DNA of 41,719 nucleotides from a virus (IMGVR_UViG_3300044712_001031:1-41719); one strand, 5' to 3'; counted from the stretch's first letter, positions 8,825-17,188 are shown. Numbers and translations are program-made. The notes: generated by a model from the sequence alone, not told the origin.

Positions 8825-10045
8825 ATGACCCATATCGTTGACAGCAAGGTTAGGGCGAAAGTCGACACCGAAGATCCGGCGGCCCGCCTGCTTACGGCGG
8901 GTGCTGGCATTCAAACTGCCGACGGTGGGGCAGGAAACGGGGCGGTCGTAGCATTGTATGTAGCCCACCATTACACCTATGCCACTCAGACCGCGAGAGA
9001 AGCCGCCACTGGATTCGTGGTCGGCGACGTGGGCAAAGTGGCCTTTCAGGAGAGCGATGGTACCTACTGGACGTTGACCGATGACGATCCAATCACCTGG
9101 GTGGCCAAAACAGTTACCGTTGGAAGCGGCGGAGGCGCAGGGGCCTTTACTGATCTGACAGACGCTCCGGCGTCTTATTCAGGGCAGTCGCTCAAACTGG
9201 TTCGTGTGAACACAGGGGAAACGGCGCTGGAATTTGTGTCGCCGAGCGCCGGAAGTGGCTTTCTGTATCCGGCTTGCGGTCGGCTCACTTTAGAGAGCGG
9301 TGTCCCGGTTTCTACGGCGGACCAGACTGCTAAGACAACCCTCTATTACACACCTTACATCGGAAACCAGATCGCCCTCTTCAACGGTGCCACCTGGGAT
9401 CTCGTGACCTTTGCTGAGCTCAGCATTGCCGTTCCAGCAACCACATCCACGATGTATGACGTGTTTTGCTATAACAATTCCGGAACGGCGACACTGGAAT
9501 TGACCGCCTGGACCAATGATACAACCCGCGCCACGGCACTGGTCCGGCAGGATGGGGTGCTTTGCAAAACAGGAGCATTGACCCGGCGCTGGTTGGGCTG
9601 CATGCGTACCACCGGCGTCTCTGGGCAGACAGAGCTGAGTGCGGTCAATTTGTTCGTCTGGAACTTTTACAACCAGGTGGATGACCTGGTCTTTCTCGGT
9701 GCTGGTCCGGAGCATACCTGCGGCGTGGGCGGCCGGCTTTGGAACAACACCGCTACGGGAAACCAGGTATCCCTGATCTACGGCGGATACGGCAGCGCCA
9801 CCTGCCTATTGACGTATGGCGCTACGTTCACACGGGGCGGGTCCTACACCAACCTCAGCCTGTTGATCAACGGCGCTGGCCAATATACCACGTACGTTCG
9901 GATTGGGATTGGGGGCGGAAATCTGGGTCTTTATACGACCCAACCCAATGTGCTTCGAGCGGGGTTCAACTACTTCAACATCTACGAGGCTTCGGACGGG
10001 GGAACGCTGACCGAATTTAGAATGATGGGGACCTGGAGGAATTAG
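8825..10045 (+). CDS. Second fibre / receptor-binding-like protein
   Basis: The protein has 406 residues, starting at the base after the previous stop, so translation is probably coupled. The central part carries G-R-L-T-L-E-S-G-V-P-V and Y-Y-T-P-Y-I-G-N-Q-I-A-L-F-N-G, then R-R-W-L-G-C-M-R-T, a module seen across unrelated phage virion proteins. It contains Gly-rich turns near residues 100-106 and 355-365 and is beta-rich throughout. It is likely a tail appendage or fibre tip; the exact partner is unknown. Confidence 0.65.
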   Translation: MTHIVDSKVRAKVDTEDPAARLLTAGAGIQTADGGAGNGAVVALYVAHHYTYATQTAREAATGFVVGDVGKVAFQESDGTYWTLTDDDPITWVAKTVTVGSGGGAGAFTDLTDAPASYSGQSLKLVRVNTGETALEFVSPSAGSGFLYPACGRLTLESGVPVSTADQTAKTTLYYTPYIGNQIALFNGATWDLVTFAELSIAVPATTSTMYDVFCYNNSGTATLELTAWTNDTTRATALVRQDGVLCKTGALTRRWLGCMRTTGVSGQTELSAVNLFVWNFYNQVDDLVFLGAGPEHTCGVGGRLWNNTATGNQVSLIYGGYGSATCLLTYGATFTRGGSYTNLSLLINGAGQYTTYVRIGIGGGNLGLYTTQPNVLRAGFNYFNIYEASDGGTLTEFRMMGTWRN

Positions 10046-10049
10046 AAGA

Positions 10050-10538
10050 ATGATCAATGTTGCATTGCTTGACTACGAACTGCGACAGGCGGGTCTACCC
10101 GTGGTCGGCGTATCGGCGGATGGACACATGGACTACGACCGCGAGTTGACCCCCGCGGAACAGGCTACCGCTGCCGCCGTGATCGCCGCCCATAATCCGG
10201 CCGGGAAATTACCACAAGAGCAAGCAGCGATTGAGGCGATGTCAGGTTATGCCACGCTGCCCGATTGGGCGAGGACCGCCACGGCGAACGATGCCGCGAC
10301 CTACATCAATGGACAGATTTTCAACGGCATGACCCAGGCACAGGTCAATACCTACATCGACAATACGATTGTCAATGTGACGACCGCGAATGTGGCCCAG
10401 ATCAACGCGCAGCTCGCCAATATTCGCACGGTGTTTAAGGCGGCAGCTTCGGCGATCATTGCGATGCGAGATTTGTTTATTTTGTGTTCAAAGCTGGCGT
10501 TTTACATCCGCGATTTGGTGATCAGGTTCAGAGTTTGA
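10050..10538 (+). CDS. Small phage protein at the end of the tail cluster
   Basis: The protein has 162 residues. The N-terminal half, with D-Y-E-L-R-Q-A-G-L-P-V and a repeated P-A-E-Q-A/H-N-P-A theme, is typical of small proteins that accompany phage fibre genes. The C-terminal 50 residues are helical and hydrophobic (A-A-S-A-I-I-A-M-R-D-L-F-I-L). The function is unknown; a fibre chaperone or hinge is possible. Its last 51 bases overlap the convergent acyltransferase gene, so the end may have been altered by insertion of that gene. Confidence 0.55.
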   Translation: MINVALLDYELRQAGLPVVGVSADGHMDYDRELTPAEQATAAAVIAAHNPAGKLPQEQAAIEAMSGYATLPDWARTATANDAATYINGQIFNGMTQAQVNTYIDNTIVNVTTANVAQINAQLANIRTVFKAAASAIIAMRDLFILCSKLAFYIRDLVIRFRV

Positions 10539-11588
10539 TCTTTGGAACCTGGATTTCAATCTTAAGATCGGCTTTTCAAGATAGCGATAAGACAACGCTG
10601 AAATCAAGAAAGTAAATCCTATCTTCAAGAGTACAACAATAAGGCTATTGTGATAGGCAGTCAATCGATCAATCACATAACCAATGGGCAGGTGCCAGAG
10701 ATAAAGACCATATGAAATGACACCAATTTTTACTAAAGGAGGAAACTCAAATAATTTTGAAAACCCTTTAGATGGATGGATCACAACCTGCCATATGATG
10801 GCTGCCGTTATCAGTGAGATGCCTAAACTGCCGTAATAAGGATAGAAGTCAGCGGGCAAATTGTTGTCGAATAACAACCATAAAGCCAGAAGAATGATGA
10901 TCAGGATGACCAGAGGCGAAATTCGTTTGAAGTGTTGCTTATCAGGAAAGAACCCAAATACCGCGGCGATGCCTAATGCAGACCCGATCAAAAGACCGTC
11001 AGCATGAGTATCCGTACCATCGTAAAACCGGGTATATGAACCTGTACTATTCCAGACGATAATCCGCCACACCGCCGATGTTAGTGCGAGTAGGGTCACG
11101 AGTAGAAGCAGTTTTTTGGCAGGCAAGCGCTTGAGCAGAAAAACCAGCGACAAAGGCCATAAAAGATAATATTGTTCTTCGATAGAAAGGGACCAAGTAT
11201 GTCCGATGATATCTGAAAGAGGCTGAGTGGTGAAAGCCATCATCCAGTTTGTGAAATAGCCCAGCGTTGAAAAAATATAAGATGGTTCAGCGATGGGACT
11301 AACAATCAGAAGCATCAAAAGCAGCGCAGGATAAAGGCGCAAAAATCGCCGAAGGTAAAAAAAGCGAAGCTTGATTTCACCAGCATCCATCCATTCTTGG
11401 ATCAATAAGGATGTAATGAGAAATCCGCTGACCACAAAAAAGACGTCAACCCCCATAAACCCATTCTTGCTAAAAGGGAAACGATAGTGAAACAAAATAA
11501 CAGCCAGCACCGCTATGCCTCTCAGACCGTCCAGTGCCCGGTTGTGACCAAGACGAAAGGGTTGGTTTCTTTGAGCTGATTCTTCCAT
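10488..11588 (-). CDS. Membrane acyltransferase (acyltransferase-3 / OafA-like), probable lysogenic conversion gene
   Basis: The protein has 366 residues with about ten hydrophobic segments. The opening A-L-D-G-L-R-G-I-A-V-L-A-V-I-L-F-H-Y-R-F and then F-M-G-V-D-V-F-F-V-V-S-G-F-L-I-T are signatures of acyltransferase-3 enzymes, which O-acetylate surface sugars in the membrane. It runs opposite to all neighbours, is visibly AT-richer, has a GGGGGA ribosome site and its own TATAAT box. This is a typical moron expressed from a prophage. Modification of the host receptor to exclude related phages is the likely role; the substrate is not predictable. Confidence 0.88.
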   Translation of the reverse strand: MEESAQRNQPFRLGHNRALDGLRGIAVLAVILFHYRFPFSKNGFMGVDVFFVVSGFLITSLLIQEWMDAGEIKLRFFYLRRFLRLYPALLLMLLIVSPIAEPSYIFSTLGYFTNWMMAFTTQPLSDIIGHTWSLSIEEQYYLLWPLSLVFLLKRLPAKKLLLLVTLLALTSAVWRIIVWNSTGSYTRFYDGTDTHADGLLIGSALGIAAVFGFFPDKQHFKRISPLVILIIILLALWLLFDNNLPADFYPYYGSLGISLITAAIIWQVVIHPSKGFSKLFEFPPLVKIGVISYGLYLWHLPIGYVIDRLTAYHNSLIVVLLKIGFTFLISALSYRYLEKPILRLKSRFQRSNSEPDHQIADVKRQL

Positions 11589-11611
11589 GCATCCCCCGTT
11601 TTTATTTTTTA

Positions 11612-11617
11612 TTATAG
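11612..11617 (-). promoter_or_regulatory. -10 box for the acyltransferase gene
   Basis: A perfect TATAAT on the minus strand lies about 25 bases upstream of the acyltransferase start in a short AT-rich spacer. The -35 region is weak (a TTGTGA lies only 14 bases upstream). It supports independent expression of the gene from a prophage. It could also be chance in AT-rich DNA. Confidence 0.45.
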
Positions 11618-11646
11618 GTTAAATCGAAAATCACAAGGGAAAAAAG

Positions 11647-12537
11647 ATGAGCCTGGTAGATCTGTTTCGCATCATGTCGGTGGGTGGTGACTGGGGCAGT
11701 TACCTCTTTTGGAACGAGGATATCCAGTTCGATTATGAAACCCTGGTCGCGGCCGGCATGACCTTCATGTCTTTCCGCTCCGATCAGGAGCAGATCGATC
11801 ACGAGAACGGCAACTATTCCACCGTGCGCAACATTCAGGCGGCCCGGAAGCGGGGCGTGGCGGTGGTTGGGGTGTACAGCTGGTTGTACCCGCACCTTCC
11901 CCAAAAATCGATTCTGCCCCGCTACATCCGGGCCATCGAGCGCGAAAAGCCTGATTTTATCGAAGTGGACGCGGAGCAGGTGGGCTATTATGGGGAGGAT
12001 GGCTTGCTCTACATCCCCTCCCAGCAGCAAACCGCCGACGCGCTGCTGGAACTGAGCGATGGGCTGATCACCGCCTTTCCAGAGCTGCCCTTCCTACTGT
12101 ATACCCGGCCGGACTGGGTGATCCGGTTTGCCAATCCCGCCCTGCCCTACATCGACAAATACGACCAGCACTCCGCGGCCTGGCCGGATTATGGATTGGA
12201 GATGTATGATCTGCCGCTTGAAGAGATCATGGCCGGCAAGATGCGCCAGGTGATCAACTACAATATCAAGCCACTGCCCTGGCAGTATATCTTTGTCCAG
12301 GATGCCTATGTGCCGGCCAAGATCACGCCCAAAAGCCGGGTGGTGATGTGCCAGACTTCGAGCCGGATCCGCCCCATTTATAAAGGCAAGAGCGTGCAGG
12401 CCTGCCACCAGTACGACTGGAATGTGTTTCTGGGGGATAAGGCCGCGCTGCTGAAGTGGGCAAAGAAAACAGTCGCGCCGCCGCCCGTCCTCGTGGAACA
12501 ACCCTACAAAACTTATCTGCCCCACATCAGCAAATAG
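11647..12537 (+). CDS. Putative endolysin, GH25 lysozyme-like TIM barrel
   Basis: The protein has 296 residues, with AAGGGAAAAAAG before ATG 11647. The strand order resembles glycoside hydrolase family 25: an opening V-G-G-D-W, then G-M-T-F-M-S-F-R, then G-V-A-V-V-G-V-Y-S-W-L-Y-P, then D-F-I-E-V-D-A-E-Q with acidic residues in the catalytic-strand position, then P-F-L-L-Y-T-R. No separate cell-wall-binding domain is obvious, although the C-terminal 50 residues could bind. It follows the tail genes, a usual place for a lysin. The fold is a pattern-based guess; another glycosidase acting on surface glycan is possible. Confidence 0.55.
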   Translation: MSLVDLFRIMSVGGDWGSYLFWNEDIQFDYETLVAAGMTFMSFRSDQEQIDHENGNYSTVRNIQAARKRGVAVVGVYSWLYPHLPQKSILPRYIRAIEREKPDFIEVDAEQVGYYGEDGLLYIPSQQQTADALLELSDGLITAFPELPFLLYTRPDWVIRFANPALPYIDKYDQHSAAWPDYGLEMYDLPLEEIMAGKMRQVINYNIKPLPWQYIFVQDAYVPAKITPKSRVVMCQTSSRIRPIYKGKSVQACHQYDWNVFLGDKAALLKWAKKTVAPPPVLVEQPYKTYLPHISK

Positions 12538-12829
12538 GCGCTTCCCACGGTCGCTCGACCGCCGCATTCCATTCCCGCCACTGGCAGCAGCACGGGCACC
12601 ACACGTCGCCCGAGAGGATCCGGGCATTGACCTTGAGCCGCTCCAGGTTGTGGCAAAACAGGGGCGGATGAATGTAGACGTGCAAGAATATGGCTTTCCC
12701 CTCGCGGATCTTCATTCCTAAAATTTTTCCACAGCCCGGGCAGACAAAATACCCCTCCGACTGCACGGGTTCGGGTTGAACAGCCGGTTGATTTCCATCC
12801 GCAGTGTATTCGGCCTTCGTTTCGCTCAT
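12527..12829 (-). CDS. Small zinc-ribbon-like phage protein
   Basis: The protein has 100 residues from ATG 12829, chosen because GAGGAG lies just upstream. A C-P-G-C-G knuckle near residue 33, a C-H near 60 and C-P-C-C-C near 80 could bind one or two zinc ions. The first 25 residues are acidic and probably unstructured. It is the last gene of the leftward operon, and its 3' end overlaps the convergent lysin candidate by 11 bases. Function unknown. Confidence 0.65.
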   Translation of the reverse strand: MSETKAEYTADGNQPAVQPEPVQSEGYFVCPGCGKILGMKIREGKAIFLHVYIHPPLFCHNLERLKVNARILSGDVWCPCCCQWREWNAAVERPWEAPIC

Positions 12830-13008
12830 GCTTCTCCTCGTTGCTGATGCGTGGATCCCTGCCAGGTCCGGCCAGCAGGGGATTTGTTTACAGGCGAACG
12901 CCGGGGCGTTGTGTGGACCTCGGCCGCGGCACAGCGGCAAACCGTGCCGTCCTATCGGTATCTCCGTCGCCTGATCAAACGCCGGTGTGCACTTGCCGGC
13001 GGGATGAT

Positions 13009-13827
13009 TTATTCTGGGAACTCCTGCACGCGCAGGTCTTCGGGCCATTCGGCTGGATCGTGTCGCTTGTTGGGATGGCCGCCAATCTGTTTGAAAAAGA
13101 AAGGCACGCCGGCGATTTTGCATTGATCGCGCACGTCTCGCGCCCAGCCCAGGTCCATCGGCCGGCAGCCGGCGCCGGATTCTCCACCGCAGATGATCCA
13201 CTGAATGCAGGCATCCGGCGGGCAGTATTCGCTGCAATCTTCCGGGCTCTCTTCAAGGAATGGCAGGAAATGCACGAGACCCAATGCCGGCTCATAACTT
13301 ACAAAATTCTTTCCACCCCACACCTTCAGCAATTCAGGAACTCGCTTCTGCAGGTGCCATTGGTCTTCTACCGTGACGCCCAAACGCACATATGGAGGTG
13401 GACCGGCGAGCCACCAATCCGGGGCCATGCATGCGATATTTTCAGGGCGTTTGGTGAGGATCAGCCATTCCAACCCGGCGCCGTAAACATCCATCATTTC
13501 GGCATTACCGGTTTCGTTGATCAGGTTCCAAAGATCCTCGCGCCACTGTTGCGGAACCTCTGCATCAAAGACATCGGCCAGAGAAGCGCAAAACACCCGG
13601 CGGATCTCTCCATCTTTTTCGGCCTGCTTTGCCCATTCGATCGGCTTCTTCCAGTTCGCAGTGCTGGTGCGCTTGCGTGGTGCATCTTTTCCCCATCCGG
13701 CCGTCCAGCCGTAGCGCTTATTCTGGGTTTCGGCATAGCAGAGCTTGCAACCTTCAGATACTTTGGTGCAGCCGATCCACGGATTGAACGTGTGATTCGT
13801 CCAGGATATTCCAGTTGTCTCACCCAT
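13009..13827 (-). CDS. Phage Gp37/Gp68 family protein (DUF5131), radical-SAM-like
   Basis: The protein has 272 residues from ATG 13827, which follows an AAGGGA site and overlaps the upstream gene by 8 bases. It opens G-I-S-W-T-N-H-T-F-N-P-W-I-G-C-T-K-V-S, followed by G-C-K-L-C-Y-A-E, the hallmark of the Gp37/Gp68 family found in many phages. The C-x6-C-x2-C spacing is like the iron-sulfur binding loop of radical SAM and photoproduct-lyase relatives. I-L-T-K-R-P-E-N and C-G-G-E-S-G-A-G-C-R-P follow. The substrate is unknown; modification or repair of nucleic acid has been suggested by the distant relationship only. The stretch 12830-13008 downstream holds no gene that I can support. Confidence 0.85.
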   Translation of the reverse strand: MGETTGISWTNHTFNPWIGCTKVSEGCKLCYAETQNKRYGWTAGWGKDAPRKRTSTANWKKPIEWAKQAEKDGEIRRVFCASLADVFDAEVPQQWREDLWNLINETGNAEMMDVYGAGLEWLILTKRPENIACMAPDWWLAGPPPYVRLGVTVEDQWHLQKRVPELLKVWGGKNFVSYEPALGLVHFLPFLEESPEDCSEYCPPDACIQWIICGGESGAGCRPMDLGWARDVRDQCKIAGVPFFFKQIGGHPNKRHDPAEWPEDLRVQEFPE

Positions 13828-14308
13828 TGTTCCCTTCCCCTCTCCCGCCTTCCAGCCGCGGCAGTTCAATGCCCGGCAGCAACCCGGTCATCTCTTCCAC
13901 GTCCAGCTCACTGGCCACGGGCGGCATACCGCCACTACGAGCCCCTGGCAGTTCCATGTACCCGAACAGGGCGGCCGGTTGAGTATCGGCAGCCGTTAGG
14001 AGCGCCTTCACAAAGTACAGCGCTATCCGGCCCATCTGCCAGCGGGCTTGTTCCTCGTTCGGCCGCTTCTTTTTCTCGTAGCTCATGACTTTCGTGGGCC
14101 AGCGGCAAGGCGCCGGCGTGAAAACAAAGCGGTAAGCCCGCCCATTCCACTGGAAACGAATCACCCAGGCGTAATTGCCGTGAACCTGCCCCTGGCTAAC
14201 AATGGTTGCTGTCGCTCCAAAATTTTCCAACAGCTCCTGGATCTCTCCCAGGGATTTCGCCGGGTGAACAGTGGTATCGAAGTAGTTCAAGTCTTCGGCG
14301 TATTTCAT
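13820..14308 (-). CDS. Conserved-looking phage protein of unknown function
   Basis: The protein has 162 residues. It has an alpha/beta core with W-V-I-R-F-Q-W-N-G-R-A-Y-R-F-V-F-T-P near residue 50 and a helical region R-W-Q-M-G-R-I-A-L-Y-F-V-K-A-L-L near 95. The last 50 residues look disordered. It resembles small proteins of unknown role in early regions of siphoviruses. It overlaps both neighbours by 4-8 bases. Confidence 0.65.
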   Translation of the reverse strand: MKYAEDLNYFDTTVHPAKSLGEIQELLENFGATATIVSQGQVHGNYAWVIRFQWNGRAYRFVFTPAPCRWPTKVMSYEKKKRPNEEQARWQMGRIALYFVKALLTAADTQPAALFGYMELPGARSGGMPPVASELDVEEMTGLLPGIELPRLEGGRGEGNNG

Positions 14309-14904
14309 TGGGCCACCTCAGGCAGAAGTGTTTTCTCACGCCAGAAGTCGACTACATAACCCGCTTGTTCCATTGTGACAACCTGGCCACGTTTCCACTC
14401 GTATTCCCAGCCGTATTCTTTCCAATACTGGGTTTCCATCCGAAGATATGAATGGCTCTCTGGAACCCGGTAGGCGACTTCCACCGAATGCGAAGCCAGT
14501 CCTAAATCAAACTCCGGCAGCCTCTTGCCAACAGATATCCAGCGATCTCGTTCCCTCAGTGCGCTTTCAGCCGCGATCATGCGCTTTTGGGCGAGTTCCA
14601 GTTCTTCGCGCCGGCGCTGGCATTCTTGCTGTGCTTCAGCCAGTTCCGCTTCCAGTTCCACAACACGGGCTGAGAACTTATTGGTTTCCTCGCTCGCCTC
14701 TTGCACCATTTGGCGGTAAGGAGCATAAGTGCTGTCGGCCTGTTCAAGCAATTCTTTTATACGGGTGCTGACCGCTTCGAGTTCGGCACGCAGGGCCTCT
14801 CTCGCGATCTCCAATTCCTCCCGCGCTCCCAGCGCCGGTTGATCGCTGCCCAATTCCTGAGCTGCTGAAATCAGGTCGCTGATTAGGTCGTCAATATTAT
14901 TCAC
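14305..14904 (-). CDS. Coiled-coil protein with DUF551-like C-terminal domain
   Basis: The protein has 199 residues. About residues 25-120 form a long Glu/Arg/Ala-rich coiled coil. The C-terminal part begins R-W-I-S-V-G-K-R-L-P-E, the signature of the DUF551 domain common in phage accessory proteins, followed by V-E-V-A-Y-R. The fusion of coiled coil and DUF551 suggests oligomerisation or tethering. Function unknown. ATGA overlap with the downstream gene. Confidence 0.65.
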   Translation of the reverse strand: MNNIDDLISDLISAAQELGSDQPALGAREELEIAREALRAELEAVSTRIKELLEQADSTYAPYRQMVQEASEETNKFSARVVELEAELAEAQQECQRRREELELAQKRMIAAESALRERDRWISVGKRLPEFDLGLASHSVEVAYRVPESHSYLRMETQYWKEYGWEYEWKRGQVVTMEQAGYVVDFWREKTLLPEVAQ

Positions 14905-15233
14905 TTCCCCTCCGCTTTCACCTTCTCGACATACTCAATCGCCGCCTGCAGTTCCTCGACGATTTTGCGGGCATGCGCGACCGTTAGCCAGTCGGTGATG
15001 TAGTTATCTTCATCCTCGTACCATTCGCCGTCCCGATCCTGGCGGATGTTGATGAATTCGATGTTGGCATCCTTCTTATCAACGATCTCTGTGACTTTGG
15101 CCGTAAAAGTTTCGTGGTTGACTGTGAGTGTTTTGGTTATTTCATGCGTGCGCCATGAGATGCCAACCCAATCGCCGATCATGCGAACGGCTTTGTTCTG
15201 ACCGCTCAAATACACAATTCCATCGTTGCTCAT
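14901..15233 (-). CDS. Small phage protein, unknown function
   Basis: The protein has 110 residues, with beta-rich N-terminal two-thirds (a W-x-x-H-x-I-T-K-T hairpin and an acidic D-R-D-G-E-W-Y-E-D-E-D-N-Y patch) and a C-terminal amphipathic helix. It is coupled by ATGA to its neighbours, which supports it as a real gene. No family recognised. Confidence 0.6.
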   Translation of the reverse strand: MSNDGIVYLSGQNKAVRMIGDWVGISWRTHEITKTLTVNHETFTAKVTEIVDKKDANIEFINIRQDRDGEWYEDEDNYITDWLTVAHARKIVEELQAAIEYVEKVKAEGK

Positions 15234-15436
15234 TTCCCCTCTCTTTCCTGCTGCAGCAGTTGGCTCGTTTGCTTTTCCGCGTCCGCCTCAGCCAGATACT
15301 GCCGAGTTGGGTACCAGCCCGCGCAGGAGGATTGCGCCGGCGTCTCGACTGGCTGCTTATCCAGCAGGCAGATCGGACGCTCGCCGCATGCCTGGCCGTA
15401 CAGGTAGAAGCAGTAGCTACATTTCTTGGGTGGCAT
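15230..15436 (-). CDS. Cysteine-rich small phage protein
   Basis: The protein has 68 residues. The start at 15436 is chosen because it forms an ATGA overlap with the upstream stop; the longer in-frame extension would overlap the upstream gene fully. Cysteines in K-C-S-Y-C-F-Y-L-Y-G-Q-A-C and at two later sites could form a small zinc-binding or iron-sulfur site. Function unknown. Confidence 0.6.
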   Translation of the reverse strand: MPPKKCSYCFYLYGQACGERPICLLDKQPVETPAQSSCAGWYPTRQYLAEADAEKQTSQLLQQEREGK

Positions 15437-15687
15437 CAGTTCCCCCTCAACCTCATCTTGATGGCCTTGAGTTCCGCTTCGAGATCGGTAACCCGCTTCC
15501 ACAGCGCCACGTCGATAATGGTCGCAATGAACGGCTGGCCACCGTTGATGGTGACTTGCCACTCGCCGTCAGGTGCCTGAAACATGTGAATGACCGGCTC
15601 GGTGCTGGCTTTGGGTTTCTGCTGCTTTGGATAGGTACGCGAGAGATGGTTCGCGCGGGAAGAAGCGGGTAAGGTCATAGCGCTCAT
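15436..15687 (-). CDS. Small phage protein, unknown function
   Basis: The protein has 83 residues, with a basic N-terminal 30 residues, a central strand pair around G-E-W-Q-V-T-I-N-G-G, and a C-terminal helix of coiled-coil character (V-T-D-L-E-A-E-L-K-A-I-K). Coupled to the next gene by ATGA. No family recognised. Confidence 0.55.
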   Translation of the reverse strand: MSAMTLPASSRANHLSRTYPKQQKPKASTEPVIHMFQAPDGEWQVTINGGQPFIATIIDVALWKRVTDLEAELKAIKMRLRGN

Positions 15688-15694
15688 AAGACTC

Positions 15695-16030
15695 CTAAAA
15701 CGGACGTTCCTGGCCGTCTTCCTGATCAGTGAAATCTTCGCATGGCTCAGGTAACGCCGGCTGCGTGAGCTGCCAGGGTCTGATCGGCGCAGCTACGTTG
15801 CGAGCGCAAAAGGCTCGCGCGATTGGCTCAGTGGTTGGGATGATCGAATAAATCGCACCTGGGCCAAATAAGCGTGAATAAGCCGGTTGATCGCCCATCT
15901 CCGGGACATCCACCCGAACGAACCCTTGACCGGCCACGGCTTGCTCTGTAACGTGGCCGGCAATCTGCTGATGACCATAAAGGTCGATGATGCACCAACT
16001 ATCAAAAGGAACTTTCTCTGTGTTTTCCAT
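15695..16030 (-). CDS. Conserved phage protein, unknown function
   Basis: The protein has 111 residues with the pattern C-I-I-D-L-Y-G-H-Q-Q-I-A-G-H-V-T-E, then F-V-R-V-D-V-P, then R-L-F-G-P-G-A-I-Y-S-I-I-P-T. This pattern occurs in short proteins of many temperate phages and suggests a compact beta-barrel. The C-terminal 30 residues are Pro/Glu/Asp-rich and probably disordered. Function unknown. Confidence 0.65.
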   Translation of the reverse strand: MENTEKVPFDSWCIIDLYGHQQIAGHVTEQAVAGQGFVRVDVPEMGDQPAYSRLFGPGAIYSIIPTTEPIARAFCARNVAAPIRPWQLTQPALPEPCEDFTDQEDGQERPF

Positions 16031-16048
16031 AACGCCTCTTTGCTGTTT

Positions 16049-16076
16049 GGCCCGGCCAGCCTGCGCCAGCCGGGCC
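16049..16076 (-). other. Intergenic GC-rich hairpin
   Basis: An 8-bp perfect stem (16049-16056 with 16069-16076) around a 12-base loop fills most of the 53-base gap between two leftward genes. There is no U-run, so mRNA processing or stability is more likely than termination. Confidence 0.5.
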
Positions 16077-16083
16077 TGAATAA

Positions 16084-16788
16084 TTAGAAGTCCATCTCGC
16101 GTGCTTCTTGCCCTTCGTCGGGCTCACTCTCGCTGGCGTTTTCCCAATTCCCGCCGTCGGTGTCATCGCTGCGCGGCTCATCCTGTCCGAATTCGCTACC
16201 GTCTTCGGTCTCATCCTCCGGGTCTATATCTTCAAGCGGCTCGTCAGAAACTTCCGTGAGACCTTCGGGCTTTTCGATCCCAGCAGCGGCGCGTTCTTCC
16301 GGGCTCATCGTGGCCCACTGCATGAAGGTAGATACTTTCATATCTTCAGCCAGATTGGATTCACCTTCCGGCTGGATCTCCGACTCAGCAACCACCTCGG
16401 CGACTTCTGGAGTAACCGTCACGCTCTTCGGAATGCCATTCGAAGCATGCTCACAGGTCGCACAGGCCTTCGAAGGCGTCGGGCACTCGCCCGAATAATT
16501 GCAAGAGAATCCTTCCGGCATCTCGGACGGACCGCCGCGGTCGCCGGCAGCCGGCTTCGAAAAGTCAATTTCAAGCTGGGCTTTATCCTTCGCCTTGTCA
16601 CGCGCGGCGCGGATCAGAGCCGGGTCTTCGAAGATCACGGCTTCGCGGTCCACACGATCCACGATCAGCCCGCTCTCGCCAGCGATCTGTAACAGCTTTC
16701 CGATCATCTTTTGATCGTCAATGGCGACGATATCCATCGCCAGGGCCAACGTGCCGTCGGCTTTACTACAGGCATAAACTGATTTCAT
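16084..16788 (-). CDS. Acidic phage protein with Cys cluster, unknown function
   Basis: The protein has 234 residues. The N-terminal ~75 residues look folded (alpha/beta). A C-N-Y-S-G-E-C-P...C-A-T-C cluster near 95-112 could bind zinc. The last 100 residues are strongly acidic and disordered, with runs of Asp/Glu. Such acidic tails occur in DNA-mimic or single-strand DNA-binding partners, but no role is assigned here. Confidence 0.55.
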   Translation of the reverse strand: MKSVYACSKADGTLALAMDIVAIDDQKMIGKLLQIAGESGLIVDRVDREAVIFEDPALIRAARDKAKDKAQLEIDFSKPAAGDRGGPSEMPEGFSCNYSGECPTPSKACATCEHASNGIPKSVTVTPEVAEVVAESEIQPEGESNLAEDMKVSTFMQWATMSPEERAAAGIEKPEGLTEVSDEPLEDIDPEDETEDGSEFGQDEPRSDDTDGGNWENASESEPDEGQEAREMDF

Positions 16789-16807
16789 TGCTCAAACCCT
16801 CCGTTCT

Positions 16808-17188
16808 TCAATGAAGTTCAACAAACTTGATCTGCGGAAACGCGGCTAAAAACATCTTCTTTTTGAGCCGGTACACCGCAGTTAATACGCCTTTGACATC
16901 CTCGACCACCTGCTGCCCATCTGTGTCGAGGTAGGAAAAATCTGCCTCGTACACGATCTTCTCTTTCCCGGACTGCCAGACCACGTACCGGGGATGCACG
17001 GTCAAATTGCGGATGATTCTTTGACCCCAGAGCAGCATCAGCTCGCGATATCTTTGGTGCTCCGCCTGGCTGTCGAACCGGTAGCCGTCTTCAAGAACGG
17101 CTTGAGCGCGATACTTGCTCTGCTTGCCCTTCTTGGATTTCCGGGATTGCAGGTATTCTTCGAGGGTCATTTCGACAAAGTCGGTCAT
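16808..17188 (-). CDS. DUF1064 family nuclease-like protein (PD-(D/E)XK fold)
   Basis: The protein has 126 residues from ATG 17188, which overlaps the methyltransferase stop as ATGA. The order of motifs matches DUF1064: F-D-S-Q-A-E-H-Q-R-Y-R-E-L, then I-R-N-L-T-V-H-P-R-Y, then Y-E-A-D-F-S-Y, then V-V-E-D-V-K-G and Y-R-L-K-K-K-M-F. The Glu, Asp and Asp-x-Lys positions of a restriction-endonuclease-like site are all present. Phage relatives are thought to act as nicking or Holliday-junction nucleases in DNA recombination; this role is inferred. Confidence 0.8.
   Translation of the reverse strand: MTDFVEMTLEEYLQSRKSKKGKQSKYRAQAVLEDGYRFDSQAEHQRYRELMLLWGQRIIRNLTVHPRYVVWQSGKEKIVYEADFSYLDTDGQQVVEDVKGVLTAVYRLKKKMFLAAFPQIKFVELH

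Noticed and set aside
12830-13008. A small leftward gene in this gap
   Set aside because: One frame ends in ATGA with the next gene but has no ATG, GTG or TTG start after its upstream stop.
12841-14088. Plus-strand frame of 415 codons in the leftward early region
   Set aside because: Runs through several coupled leftward genes including the Gp37/Gp68 protein; sequence is not protein-like.
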